Source: Streptomyces eurythermus (lineage in GTDB: Bacteria > Actinomycetota > Actinomycetes > Streptomycetales > Streptomycetaceae). Taken from it: DNA of 64,000 nucleotides. The notes beneath the pieces were generated by a model. It had not been told where the DNA came from and did not search any database. It was given only the letters and a program-made list of their open reading frames with translations. Below are positions 23,794-31,750 of the stretch, piece after piece; the stretch's first letter is position 1; every line of letters begins with the position of its first letter. The position numbers and the translations under genes are program-made. Where the stretch lies: NCBI RefSeq assembly GCF_014649115.1, contig NZ_BMSK01000005.1, positions 124,001 to 188,000 of the forward strand. The letters run 5' to 3'.

Positions 23794-25434
23794 ATGAGCC
23801 AGCACGGCGCACCGGGCCGGTACGCGGGGCAGGCCCTGGCCCAGGGCCGCTACCAGCTGCGCGACCTGCTCGGCGAGGGCGGCATGGCCTCGGTGCACCT
23901 GGCGCACGACACGGTGCTGGACCGTCCGGTCGCGATCAAGACCCTGCACACCGAACTCGGCCGGGAACAGGCGTTCCGCGAGCGCTTCCGCCGCGAGGCG
24001 CAGGCCGTGGCCAAGCTCACGCACACCAACATCGTCTCCGTCTTCGACACCGGCGAGGACGAGCTGAACGGCATGGCCACGCCGTACATCGTCATGGAGT
24101 ACGTCGAGGGCCGGCCGCTGGGCTCGGTCCTGGAGGAGGACATCCGGCAGTACGGCGCGATGCCCGCCGACAAGGCGCTGAAGATCACCGCCGATGTGCT
24201 CGCCGCCCTGGAGATCAGCCACGAGATGGGGCTGGTCCACCGCGACATCAAGCCGGGCAACGTGATGACGACCAAGCGCGGTGTGGTCAAGGTCATGGAC
24301 TTCGGCATCGCCCGCGCCATGCAGTCCGGCGTCACCTCGATGACACAGACCGGCATGGTCGTGGGCACCCCGCAGTACCTCTCCCCCGAGCAGGCCCTCG
24401 GCCGTGGGGTGGACGCCCGCTCCGACCTGTACTCGGTCGGCATCATGCTGTTCCAACTGGTCACCGGCCGGCTGCCGTTCGACGCGGACTCGCCGCTGGC
24501 GATCGCGTACGCGCATGTGCAGGAGGAGCCGGTGGCGCCCTCCTCGGTCAACCGCGCGCTGCCGCCCGCCGTGGACGCGCTGGTCGCCCGCGCGCTGAAG
24601 AAGAACCCGAACGAACGCTTCCCGACCGCCGAGGCCATGCGCGACGAGTGCCTGCGCGTCGCGGCCTCCCTCCAGGCGGCGACGCCGAGCATCGTGCCGG
24701 ACGCCGGGCCGCGGCAGAGCGGTTCGGGCGTCGGCGCCGCGGTGTTCCCGCCGGTCGACCGGGCGCCCTCGGCCCCGCAGGGGCAGCCGCTGGCGCCGTA
24801 CCAGCCGGCTCCCGCCCCGGCGCCGAACCCGTACGGCTCGCCGACACCGCCCGCCCCGGCCTACGGCTACCCGCCGCGGGCCGGTTACCAGGCCCCGCCC
24901 GCCGCCTACGGCCCGCAGGGCGCCGCCGCTCCGACCCCGCCGCCGTACACGATGTCGCCCCGGCCGTCCCGGCCGTCCGGCGGTCCCGGGCGCGGCAGGC
25001 GGCCGGTGATCGTCGCCTCGGTCGCGGTGGCGGCCATCGTGGTCGCCGGGGTGACCGTCGCGCTGACGCTGAAGGACGACGGCGCGGACACCGAGGGCGG
25101 CGGCGCCGTCCCCTCGGCGTCCGCGTCCCACCGGGCGGGCTACCGCGGGCCGGACCACACGCGGCGGATCGACAAGAACGAGTGCACCGACCCGCAGGAG
25201 TCGTGGCAGGACTCGGCCAAGATCGAGCTGCCCGACTTCCGGTACAAGGACATCGACTCCGTGAAGGAGTGCCTCCAGGCCGCGGGCTGGAAGTGGAAAA
25301 TCGCCCACGAGGACGACAACACCTGGGGCGACGGGACCGTCCTGAAGCAGTTCCCCGCCCAGGGCGCCGATGTCGACCCGGACGACGTGGGCACCATCGA
25401 ACTGAGCGTGTCGACGGGCAATCCCCCGCAGTAG
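23794..25434 (+). CDS. Receptor-type Ser/Thr protein kinase with one PASTA-like domain (546 aa)
   Basis: A Hanks-type kinase with ATP Lys49, catalytic loop His149-Arg-Asp151 (VHRDIKPGNV) and activation loop SMTQTGMVVGTPQYLSPEQ. A Pro/Ala/Tyr-rich juxtamembrane region spans about 300-415, and a membrane helix lies near 420-440 (VIVASVAVAAIVVAGVTVALTL). The C-terminal about 75 residues (IDSVKECLQAAGWKW then VLKQFPAQGADVDPDD) resemble a single PASTA-type domain, a sensor of peptidoglycan fragments in PknB. Two Cys may form a disulfide. It is probably a paralogue of the divergent kinase. A strong terminator follows. Confidence 0.94.
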   Translation: MSQHGAPGRYAGQALAQGRYQLRDLLGEGGMASVHLAHDTVLDRPVAIKTLHTELGREQAFRERFRREAQAVAKLTHTNIVSVFDTGEDELNGMATPYIVMEYVEGRPLGSVLEEDIRQYGAMPADKALKITADVLAALEISHEMGLVHRDIKPGNVMTTKRGVVKVMDFGIARAMQSGVTSMTQTGMVVGTPQYLSPEQALGRGVDARSDLYSVGIMLFQLVTGRLPFDADSPLAIAYAHVQEEPVAPSSVNRALPPAVDALVARALKKNPNERFPTAEAMRDECLRVAASLQAATPSIVPDAGPRQSGSGVGAAVFPPVDRAPSAPQGQPLAPYQPAPAPAPNPYGSPTPPAPAYGYPPRAGYQAPPAAYGPQGAAAPTPPPYTMSPRPSRPSGGPGRGRRPVIVASVAVAAIVVAGVTVALTLKDDGADTEGGGAVPSASASHRAGYRGPDHTRRIDKNECTDPQESWQDSAKIELPDFRYKDIDSVKECLQAAGWKWKIAHEDDNTWGDGTVLKQFPAQGADVDPDDVGTIELSVSTGNPPQ

Positions 25435-25525
25435 CCGTCCCGTCGGGGACCGGCGGGCGGGACGGGGCCCTCGCGCGCACGCCCACGCTGACGGGACACG
25501 ACAGCCCACGGTGACGGGACAGGAC

Positions 25526-25556
25526 AAGGGCCCGGCGGTCGTCCGCCGGGCCCCTT
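25526..25556. terminator. Strong bidirectional hairpin
   Basis: GGGCCCGGCGG (25528-25538) pairs with CCGCCGGGCCC (25543-25553) across TCGT, with AAG/CTT at the base. It sits between the convergent kinase and Bpa genes. Confidence 0.8.
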
Positions 25557-25616
25557 CCGTGTCGTGTCCGTGTCGTGTCGGATCGCGAGGGCCGCTCCGG
25601 GCGCGGACCGCGCGGG

Positions 25617-26156
25617 TTACAGGTACGGGCCGCCCGAACGGCCGCCCGCGTGGTGCTCGTCGCCGCCCTCGGGGCCGGTCACACCCGGCGGGAGCGCGCG
25701 GCGCATCTGCTCCAGCTGGGCCCGCGCGGCCATCTGCTGGGCGAACAGCGTCGTCTGGATCCCGTGGAAGAGGCCCTCCAGCCACCCCACCAACTGCGCC
25801 TGGGCGATCCGCAGTTCCGCGTCGCTCGGAGTGGCGTCGTCGGTGAACGGCAGGGAAAGCCGCTCCAGCTCCTCGACCAGCTCGGGGGCCAGGCCGTCCT
25901 CCAGCTCCTTCACGGAGCTGGCGTGGATCTCCTTCAGCCGCACCCGGCTGGCCTCGTCGAGGGGAGCCGCCCGCACCTCCTCCAGCAGCTGCTTGATCAT
26001 GCTGCCGATCCGCATGACCTTGGCCGGCTGCTCCACCTGCTCCGTCACCGGGGTCTCACGGGAGTCCTCGTCCCCGCCGCCGAGTGCCATCCCGTCCTGA
26101 CCCACGACGAGGATCTGGGGATTCTCCGGCGACCGTTCGTTCCTCGGCATCTCCAT
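25617..26156 (-). CDS. bpa: Bacterial proteasome activator Bpa/PafE (179 aa)
   Basis: An ATP-independent ring-shaped activator of the actinobacterial 20S proteasome. The protein is mostly helical (LLEEVRAAPLDEASRVRLKEIHASSVKEL, QAQLVGWLEGLFHGIQTTLFAQQMAARAQLEQMR), as in the four-helix-bundle activator family once called DUF2587. Its C-terminus ends GGPYL, comparable with the GQYL tail of the mycobacterial protein that docks into and opens the proteasome gate. ATG 26156 (MEMPRNERSPE) has GAGAGA 8 nt upstream; ATG 26174 and 26150 are alternatives. Proteasome genes are not in the window. Confidence 0.9.
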   Translation of the reverse strand: MEMPRNERSPENPQILVVGQDGMALGGGDEDSRETPVTEQVEQPAKVMRIGSMIKQLLEEVRAAPLDEASRVRLKEIHASSVKELEDGLAPELVEELERLSLPFTDDATPSDAELRIAQAQLVGWLEGLFHGIQTTLFAQQMAARAQLEQMRRALPPGVTGPEGGDEHHAGGRSGGPYL

Positions 26157-26330
26157 GCCGTCATTCTCTCGCACGCCCCCACCTCATCACCGTGGTGCCC
26201 CCGCGTGGCGCGGATCCACCGTTTCGACCCGACGGACCAATCCGAAATGCCCCCTTTCGGATTGGATGTGAGGCTGGTTCCCGTCGGTTATCCATCGGTC
26301 ACGACACCTGGGCTCCGGGAGGTCACCGAC

Positions 26331-27206
26331 GTGACTCCACGCCTGCGACTCACATTCCGCTGTCTGCGGCTGCCGGCCGTCCTCACGGCCGCGACACTGC
26401 CGTGGTACGGCATCGCCGTCGTCCACGGCAGTCCGCCCGCGTACGCCGCCGAGCCGGGCCCGGCCCCCGCGTCCGCCCCGAGCCACGGCGAGGGGCGGCA
26501 GGGACCCGCCCGGGACGCGCCACCGGGGCGGTCGGTGCCGAAGCTCCAGCCCCTGGGCCACTCCGCCGGCTCTCATTCCGCCGAGGCCCATTCCGCCGGG
26601 GCGCACCCGCACGACCGGCATCCGGACGCGGACCACCGTGCCCCGGAGCAGGAGCGCCCGGACCGGGACGACGAGGAGCGGGGTGAAGGGCGGGACCACC
26701 CGGGCCAGGATCACCCGGGCCGCGACCGGCCCGGCCGGGGGCCGTCCGCCTCCGCCGGCCCCGCGCGGAAGGACTCCGCCACCCCCGTGCCCATGCCGTC
26801 CGACTCCGCCTCGGCCTCGGCCTCGGTCCACCCCTATCGCTCCCTCGCCTGGACCGAGCCCACCCGGGCGGGCAGCCGGGCCGGTGAGGGGCGGATGCGC
26901 CCGGGCCGGCCAGACCGGCCCGCCACCGAGCCGGAGGACGAGGACGACTCCGCCACCGCCACCCCGGCCGTCCAGCCGGCGGAGCCGGAGACCACGGACG
27001 TGCCCGCCGCCTCCGAGGAACCGGCCCGGGAGGCCGGCCCGGGCTCCACCCCGCCCGCGCCACGGCCCGGCACCCGGCAGGCGAGCCGGCAGAGCGAGGC
27101 CGTGACCGAGCCGGGCCTGCGGATCCTGCCGCTGGGCAGCGGACTGGTGCTCATCGGCCTGGGTCTCGGCCTGGCCCTGCTGGGCCTGAGATTGCGCAGG
27201 AGCTGA
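26331..27206 (+). CDS. Secreted or surface low-complexity protein with C-terminal membrane anchor (291 aa)
   Basis: An N-terminal signal-like segment (LRLPAVLTAATLPWYGIAVV, cleavage near AYAAE at about residue 39) is followed by about 210 residues of His/Asp/Gly/Pro/Ser-rich disordered sequence. A C-terminal helix (LGSGLVLIGLGLGLALLGL) and basic tail RLRRS follow. The motif before the helix is LPLGS, not a canonical LPxTG/LAxTG, so sortase attachment is doubtful and a simple membrane anchor is more likely. GTG 26331 follows GGGAGGT with an 8-nt gap. No function is known to me. Confidence 0.8.
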   Translation: MTPRLRLTFRCLRLPAVLTAATLPWYGIAVVHGSPPAYAAEPGPAPASAPSHGEGRQGPARDAPPGRSVPKLQPLGHSAGSHSAEAHSAGAHPHDRHPDADHRAPEQERPDRDDEERGEGRDHPGQDHPGRDRPGRGPSASAGPARKDSATPVPMPSDSASASASVHPYRSLAWTEPTRAGSRAGEGRMRPGRPDRPATEPEDEDDSATATPAVQPAEPETTDVPAASEEPAREAGPGSTPPAPRPGTRQASRQSEAVTEPGLRILPLGSGLVLIGLGLGLALLGLRLRRS

Positions 27207-27212
27207 CCGGCC

Positions 27213-27232
27213 GGCCCCGCCGAGGCGGGGCC
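27213..27232. terminator. Hairpin between convergent genes
   Basis: GGCCCCGC (27213-27220) pairs with GCGGGGCC (27225-27232) across CGAG, seven bases past the stop of the surface protein gene. Confidence 0.6.
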
Positions 27233-27247
27233 CGTCCGGCTCTCGCG

Positions 27248-28228
27248 CTACGGCGCCACCAGCAGCACCTTGCCGATGTGACCGCTGGCCTCCACCAGCC
27301 GGTGCGCCTCGGCCGCCTCCGGCATCGGCAGCTCCCGGTCCACGATCGGCCGGACGTCCCCGGCGGCGAGCAGCGGCCACACATGCTCGCGGACGGCGGC
27401 GACGATGGCCGCCTTCTCACCCAGCGGACGGCCGCGCAGCGAGGTCGCGCTGATGGCGCCCCGCTTGCCGAGCAGCGCGCCGATGTTCAGCTCGCCCTTC
27501 ACCCCGCCCTGCATACCGATGATCGCCAGGCGGCCGTTGACGGCGAGGGCCTGGACGTTGCGGTCCAGGTACTTGGCCCCCATGTTGTCGAGGATGACGT
27601 CGGCGCCCGCGCCGTCGGTGGCCTGCTTGATCTCGGCGACGAAGTCCTGCTCGCGGTAGTTGATGAGCACGTCCGCGCCCAGCTCGGCGCAGCGCTCCAG
27701 CTTCTCCTTCGTGCCGGCGGTCACCGCGACCCGGGCGCCGAGGGCCTTGGCCAGCTGGATCGCCATGGTGCCGATGCCGCTGGAACCGCCGTGCACCAGC
27801 AGCGTCTCGCCCGGGCGCAGATGGGCGACCATGAACACGTTGGACCAGACCGTGCAGACCACCTCGGGCAGCGCGGCCGCCTGCCGGAGGGACAGACCCT
27901 CGGGCACGGGCAGCAGCTGCCCGGCCGGTACGGCGACCTTCTCGGCGTAGCCGCCGCCCGCGAGCAGCGCGCACACCTCGTCGCCGACGGCCCAGCCCGA
28001 GACGCCGGGGCCGAGCGCGGCGATCCTGCCGGAGCACTCCAGGCCGGGGTAGGGGGAGGCGCCGGGCGGAGGGGAGTAGGAGCCCTGGCGCTGGAGGATG
28101 TCGGCACGGTTGACGGCGCTGGCCGCCACCTCGACCAGCACCTCGCCCTCGCCGGGCACCGGATCGGGGACGTCCGCCCACACCAGAGCCTCGGGACCAC
28201 CGGGTTGGGGAATCGTGATCGCATGCAT
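27248..28228 (-). CDS. NAD(P)H-quinone oxidoreductase, MDR family (326 aa)
   Basis: A zinc-less medium-chain reductase of the quinone oxidoreductase type (TIGR02824/PIG3-like). The GroES-like N-terminal domain has NRADILQRQGSYSPPPGASPYPGLECSGRI. The Rossmann domain has HGGSSGIGTMAIQLAKALGA near residues 143-162, which favours NADPH. Reduction of quinones or of activated double bonds is expected. ATG 28228 (MHAITIPQPGG) is chosen over ATG 28249. It lies 29 nt after the K+ channel gene on the same strand and may be co-transcribed with it. Confidence 0.92.
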   Translation of the reverse strand: MHAITIPQPGGPEALVWADVPDPVPGEGEVLVEVAASAVNRADILQRQGSYSPPPGASPYPGLECSGRIAALGPGVSGWAVGDEVCALLAGGGYAEKVAVPAGQLLPVPEGLSLRQAAALPEVVCTVWSNVFMVAHLRPGETLLVHGGSSGIGTMAIQLAKALGARVAVTAGTKEKLERCAELGADVLINYREQDFVAEIKQATDGAGADVILDNMGAKYLDRNVQALAVNGRLAIIGMQGGVKGELNIGALLGKRGAISATSLRGRPLGEKAAIVAAVREHVWPLLAAGDVRPIVDRELPMPEAAEAHRLVEASGHIGKVLLVAP

Positions 28229-28257
28229 GCCGGTGACGCTACTCCCCACCGGCCCGG

Positions 28258-29355
28258 TCAGCCGTGTGGCAGGGGGCGGGTGTCCGGAGTGACCTGGTTG
28301 CCCGGAGTGGCCCGGACGATGGTGATGAGCCGGTCGGTCAGCTGGAGGGTGCCGACGGACGGGTCGTCGTACCCCAGCACCCGGTGCCCGCGTACGACGC
28401 TCACCACCAGGTCGTCCGTCTCGCGCGGCGTCTTGCCCACCTCGCCGCGCACCACCGGCCGTTCGACGAGGTCGAGGCCGCTGCCCTGCTGGATGAGGTC
28501 CTCCATCACCATGCCGGCGGCCGGGCTCAGCACGGACAGGCCGAGCAGCCGGCCGGCCGCGCCGGAGCTGGTGATGACGGCGTCGGCGCCGGACTGCCGC
28601 AGCAGCGGGGCGTTCTCCTCCTCGCGGACGGCGGCCACGATCTTGGCGCCGCGGTTGAGCTGGCGGGCGGTCAGGGTGACGAGGACCGCGGTGTCGTCGC
28701 GCTGCGGGGCGATGATGATCTGCCGCGCCTTGTGCACCTCGGCCCGCTTGAGCACCTCACTGCGGGTGGCGTCGCCCATCACCCCGGCGTACCCCTCGGC
28801 GGTCGCCGCGTCGATCGCCTTGGAGCTGGGGTCGACCACGACGACCTGCTCCTTCTTCAGCCCGGTCGCGCAGACGGTCTGGATGGCCGACCGCCCCTTC
28901 GTGCCGAAGCCGACGACAACGGTGTGATCGCGCAAGACGGACCTCCAGCGGTTCAGGCGCCATTCCTCACGGGTGCGCTCGGTGAGGACTTCCAGCGTGG
29001 TGCCGACCAGGATGATCAGGAACAGCACGCGCAGCGGCGTGATGAGGAAGATGTTGGTGAGCCGGGCCCCGTCGCTGACCGGGGTGATGTCGCCGTATCC
29101 CGTGGTGGAGAGGGTCACGGTCGCGTAGTAGAACGCGTCGAGCAGGCTCACGGAGCCGTCGGCGTTGTCGTGGTAGCCCTCGTGGTCGGCATAGACGATG
29201 AACGCGGTGGCCACCAGCACCGCCAGGGCCATGACCAGCCGCTTGACGACCTGGCGGATCGGGCGCTCCACCACTTTTCTCGGGAGTTTCACCCGATGGG
29301 TCACCAGATGCTCGTCCGCTTGGCGGGCGATGGCGTCATGGCCCGGAAGTTTCAC
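28258..29355 (-). CDS. Two-helix potassium channel with RCK/TrkA-N domain (365 aa)
   Basis: A Kch/MthK-like channel. TM1 lies at about residues 40-55, the pore helix and selectivity filter TTGYGD at 84-89, and TM2 at about 102-123 (FLITPLRVLFLIILVG). A cytoplasmic RCK domain begins with HTVVVGFGTKG near residue 140 and would bind NAD(H) or ligand. The C-terminal part resembles TrkA-C. GTG 29355 is preferred because it overlaps the moeA stop as GTGA with GGGGTG upstream; GTG 29364 and ATG 29388 are alternatives. The start codon lies inside a parS site. Confidence 0.9.
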   Translation of the reverse strand: MKLPGHDAIARQADEHLVTHRVKLPRKVVERPIRQVVKRLVMALAVLVATAFIVYADHEGYHDNADGSVSLLDAFYYATVTLSTTGYGDITPVSDGARLTNIFLITPLRVLFLIILVGTTLEVLTERTREEWRLNRWRSVLRDHTVVVGFGTKGRSAIQTVCATGLKKEQVVVVDPSSKAIDAATAEGYAGVMGDATRSEVLKRAEVHKARQIIIAPQRDDTAVLVTLTARQLNRGAKIVAAVREEENAPLLRQSGADAVITSSGAAGRLLGLSVLSPAAGMVMEDLIQQGSGLDLVERPVVRGEVGKTPRETDDLVVSVVRGHRVLGYDDPSVGTLQLTDRLITIVRATPGNQVTPDTRPLPHG

Positions 29356-29362
29356 GTGAAAC
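29349..29362. other. parS: parS centromere site
   Basis: GTTTCACGTGAAAC, a perfect 14-bp palindrome identical to the Streptomyces/Bacillus ParB-binding core. It covers the stop codon of moeA (29352-29354) and the GTG start of the K+ channel gene (29353-29355), so the site is built into the coupled gene junction. parS sites concentrate around oriC, which supports an origin-proximal location. Confidence 0.93.
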
Positions 29363-30758
29363 ACACCCCGATTCCGGCGGTCGCCCATGGCAGGTCCAGC
29401 AGCTCCGCCTCCTCGCCCTGCCGGGCCCCGCCCGGCGGCACGACGGCCAGCGCGTCGGCGGCGGCGATGCCGCGCAGCATCGCCGGACCGTTGTAGCGCA
29501 GCGGCACGGCGTGGTCCCCGCGCAGCACCACGGGGATGAGCCGGGTGTCGTACGGGTGCCCCTGCACCGCCTCCTTCAGGGGCAGGGTGTAAGGCTCGGG
29601 GGCGGGACGGGCGGCGAGGGTCCGCAGCAGCGGTTCGGCGAGCGTGAGCAGGCCGGAGACGGCCGCGAGGGGGTTGCCGGGCAGGCCGACGAGGTGCTGG
29701 TGCTCCTTGGTGCGGGCCAGCAGCATGGGGTGGCCCGGCCGCACCTTGACGCCGTCCACGAGGAGTTCGGCGCCGACGCGTTCCAGGACCGGGTGGACGT
29801 GGTCGACGGGTCCGGCGGCGGTACCGCCCGTGGTGATGACGAGGTCGGCCCGGGAGGCGGTGACCGCCTTGCGCAGCGCCCGGGCGTCGTCGCCGATCCG
29901 GCGCACGGCCACGACGTCGGCGCCGAGCGCGCGCAGCCAGGGCGGCAGCATGGGCCCGAGAGCGTCCCTGATCAGACCGTCGTGCGGCAGGCCCTCGGTC
30001 AGCAACTCGTCGCCCAGGACCAGGACTTCGGCACGGGGGCGGGGAACGACGGTGACCGTGTCGTAGCCGGCCGCCGCGGCGAGGCCGAGGACGGCGGGGG
30101 TGACGAGGGTGCCGACGGGCAGCAACTGGTCGCCGGTGCGGCACTCCTGGCCCCGGGGCCGGATGTCCTGGCCGTGGAACATCTCGCGGGTGGGGTGCAG
30201 CCGGCCCTGGGCATCGGTCCGGCCGTGCTCGGTGCGCAGGACGGCGGTGGTGTCGGCGGGAACGCGGGCGCCGGTGGCGATGCGGACCGCCACGCCGTCG
30301 GTGAGCGGCTCGGGCTGGGCGTACCCGGCGAGCACCCCTTCCTCCCGTACCTGCCAGGGCCCGGGCCCGGCGACCGCCCAGCCGTCCATCGCGGAGGTGT
30401 CGAAGGAGGGCAGGTCGGTGAGCGCGTCCAGGGGGGCGGCCAGCACCAGTCCGAGGGCGTCGCCGAGGGGCACGGAGACGGGCGCGCGCCGGTCCCCGGC
30501 GGGGCTGTCCGCCGTACCCTGCCGGCCGTGGGCGCGCGCGGCCCGGGCGGCGCGGGCGGCGATCTCGCGGGCGTGGGGCCAGGGGGTGGCCGTGTGGCGC
30601 TCGGCGGGCTGCCCTGCGGCCGGACCGCCGGACGAGCCGGCGGCGCCGTCGTCCTGGGGCTCGCGGTGGGGTTCCCGCACCAGCGCCAGGGCCTCCTCGA
30701 CGTCGAGGTCGTCGGTGTCGGCGGCGGGTGCCCCGGCCGGGGTGCCGGGGGCGGTCAT
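29352..30758 (-). CDS. moeA: Molybdopterin molybdotransferase MoeA (468 aa)
   Basis: Inserts molybdate into adenylylated molybdopterin in cofactor synthesis. The N-terminal about 90 residues are a disordered extension. The MoeA core begins near residue 95 with LGDALGLVLAAPLDALTDLPSFDTSAMDGWAV. It contains TGARVPADTTAVLRTE, the MoCF-biosynthesis motif VITTGGTAAGPVDHVHPVLE near 300-320 and VGLPGNPLAAVSGL. One shift from the usual family is TTGGTAAGP where many have SGGxSxGD. The start overlaps the upstream mobA-like gene by ATGA; the stop overlaps the K+ channel start by GTGA. Confidence 0.92.
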   Translation of the reverse strand: MTAPGTPAGAPAADTDDLDVEEALALVREPHREPQDDGAAGSSGGPAAGQPAERHTATPWPHAREIAARAARAARAHGRQGTADSPAGDRRAPVSVPLGDALGLVLAAPLDALTDLPSFDTSAMDGWAVAGPGPWQVREEGVLAGYAQPEPLTDGVAVRIATGARVPADTTAVLRTEHGRTDAQGRLHPTREMFHGQDIRPRGQECRTGDQLLPVGTLVTPAVLGLAAAAGYDTVTVVPRPRAEVLVLGDELLTEGLPHDGLIRDALGPMLPPWLRALGADVVAVRRIGDDARALRKAVTASRADLVITTGGTAAGPVDHVHPVLERVGAELLVDGVKVRPGHPMLLARTKEHQHLVGLPGNPLAAVSGLLTLAEPLLRTLAARPAPEPYTLPLKEAVQGHPYDTRLIPVVLRGDHAVPLRYNGPAMLRGIAAADALAVVPPGGARQGEEAELLDLPWATAGIGVCFT

Positions 30759-31669
30759 CCGGCGTCCGGGGCGCTCGGGCCCCCGCCGTTCGCGCTCTTC
30801 CCGGCCGCGTCGCTCTCCTCTTCCCAGCGCAGGGCCAGCGCGGCGGCCTTGCGGGCGGCCTCGGCGACGGCCTCGGGGCCGCCCGCGCCCCGGGCCGCCG
30901 CGTAGCCGACGAGGAAGGTGGTCAGCGGGGCGGCGGGGCGGGCCACGCCGTGGGCGGCGTCACGGGCAAGGTCGAGCAGGACGCCGGTGTCGACGTCCAG
31001 GTCGATGCCCAACTCGTCCTTGACTGCGGAGATCCATTCATCCAACACGTGCTCATGCTCCCTGATGCGTGCCCTGGCGTCGGCGATGTCGTCCCAGGTG
31101 TCGCAGTCGAACGACGCGAGCGGGTCCGGGACACGGGTGAGGCGGAGGGTTCCGGTCAGCCGGCGCAGGGGGAGCCCGGAGAGGGCGCCGTGGGCGGCGG
31201 CGAGGGCGGCCAGCTCGCGGCGCAGGGCGGCGGTGCGGTAGGCGGCCACGAGCGGCTGGTCGCGGCCGCCCGCGTCGGTGAGCAGCGCGCCGTCGGCGCC
31301 GGTGTCCCGGAGGGCGGTCAGGAGCCGGCGGAGCGTACCGGACCGGAGGAAGGGCAGGTCGGCGGAGAGGACGACGGTGTGCCCGGCGGTGGTGAGCCGC
31401 AGTCCGGCCGCCAGCGCGGCGAGCGGCCCGCCGCCGGGCGGGTCCTCGCGGGTCCAGCGCACCGGGCGGGCGGTGGGCCGGGGCGCGGCCACGACGACGG
31501 TGGTCCGGGCGTCCGCGCAGGCCGCGAGCACCCGGTCCAGCAGCGCCCGGCCGCCGACCCGGAGGCCGGGTTTGTCGGCCCCGCCGAGCCGCCGGGCGGC
31601 ACCGCCGGCCAGTACGACGGCGTCGTACGGGGCGGGTGTCCCGGGGGCGGCGGGTGCGGCGTCGGTCAC
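30755..31669 (-). CDS. MobA-like molybdenum cofactor guanylyltransferase fused to a DUF6457 domain (304 aa)
   Basis: The N-terminal about 200 residues are a MobA-like nucleotidyltransferase: VVLAGGAARRLGGADKPGLRVGG (NTP loop and Lys), LSADLPFL for Mg2+, and FDCDTWDDIADAR. This enzyme links GMP to molybdopterin. Residues about 210-300 (LDEWISAVKDELGIDLDVDTGVLLDLARDAAHG) match the small helical DUF6457 domain, which occurs alone or fused to MobA in actinobacteria. GTG 31669 is chosen; ATG 31729 is less likely. It is coupled to moeA by ATGA. Confidence 0.88.
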   Translation of the reverse strand: MTDAAPAAPGTPAPYDAVVLAGGAARRLGGADKPGLRVGGRALLDRVLAACADARTTVVVAAPRPTARPVRWTREDPPGGGPLAALAAGLRLTTAGHTVVLSADLPFLRSGTLRRLLTALRDTGADGALLTDAGGRDQPLVAAYRTAALRRELAALAAAHGALSGLPLRRLTGTLRLTRVPDPLASFDCDTWDDIADARARIREHEHVLDEWISAVKDELGIDLDVDTGVLLDLARDAAHGVARPAAPLTTFLVGYAAARGAGGPEAVAEAARKAAALALRWEEESDAAGKSANGGGPSAPDAG

Positions 31670-31750
31670 CCCACGAGTATGTCCCGTCGGGGCCTGCTTC
31701 CGGACCGGGTGTGGGCCAGGGATGCGCACCCTTCTACAAGGTGGGTCCTT

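Noticed and set aside
26331..27206. LPLGS as a sortase signal in the low-complexity protein
   Set aside because: It does not fit LPxTG or LAxTG, so I describe the protein only as membrane-anchored.
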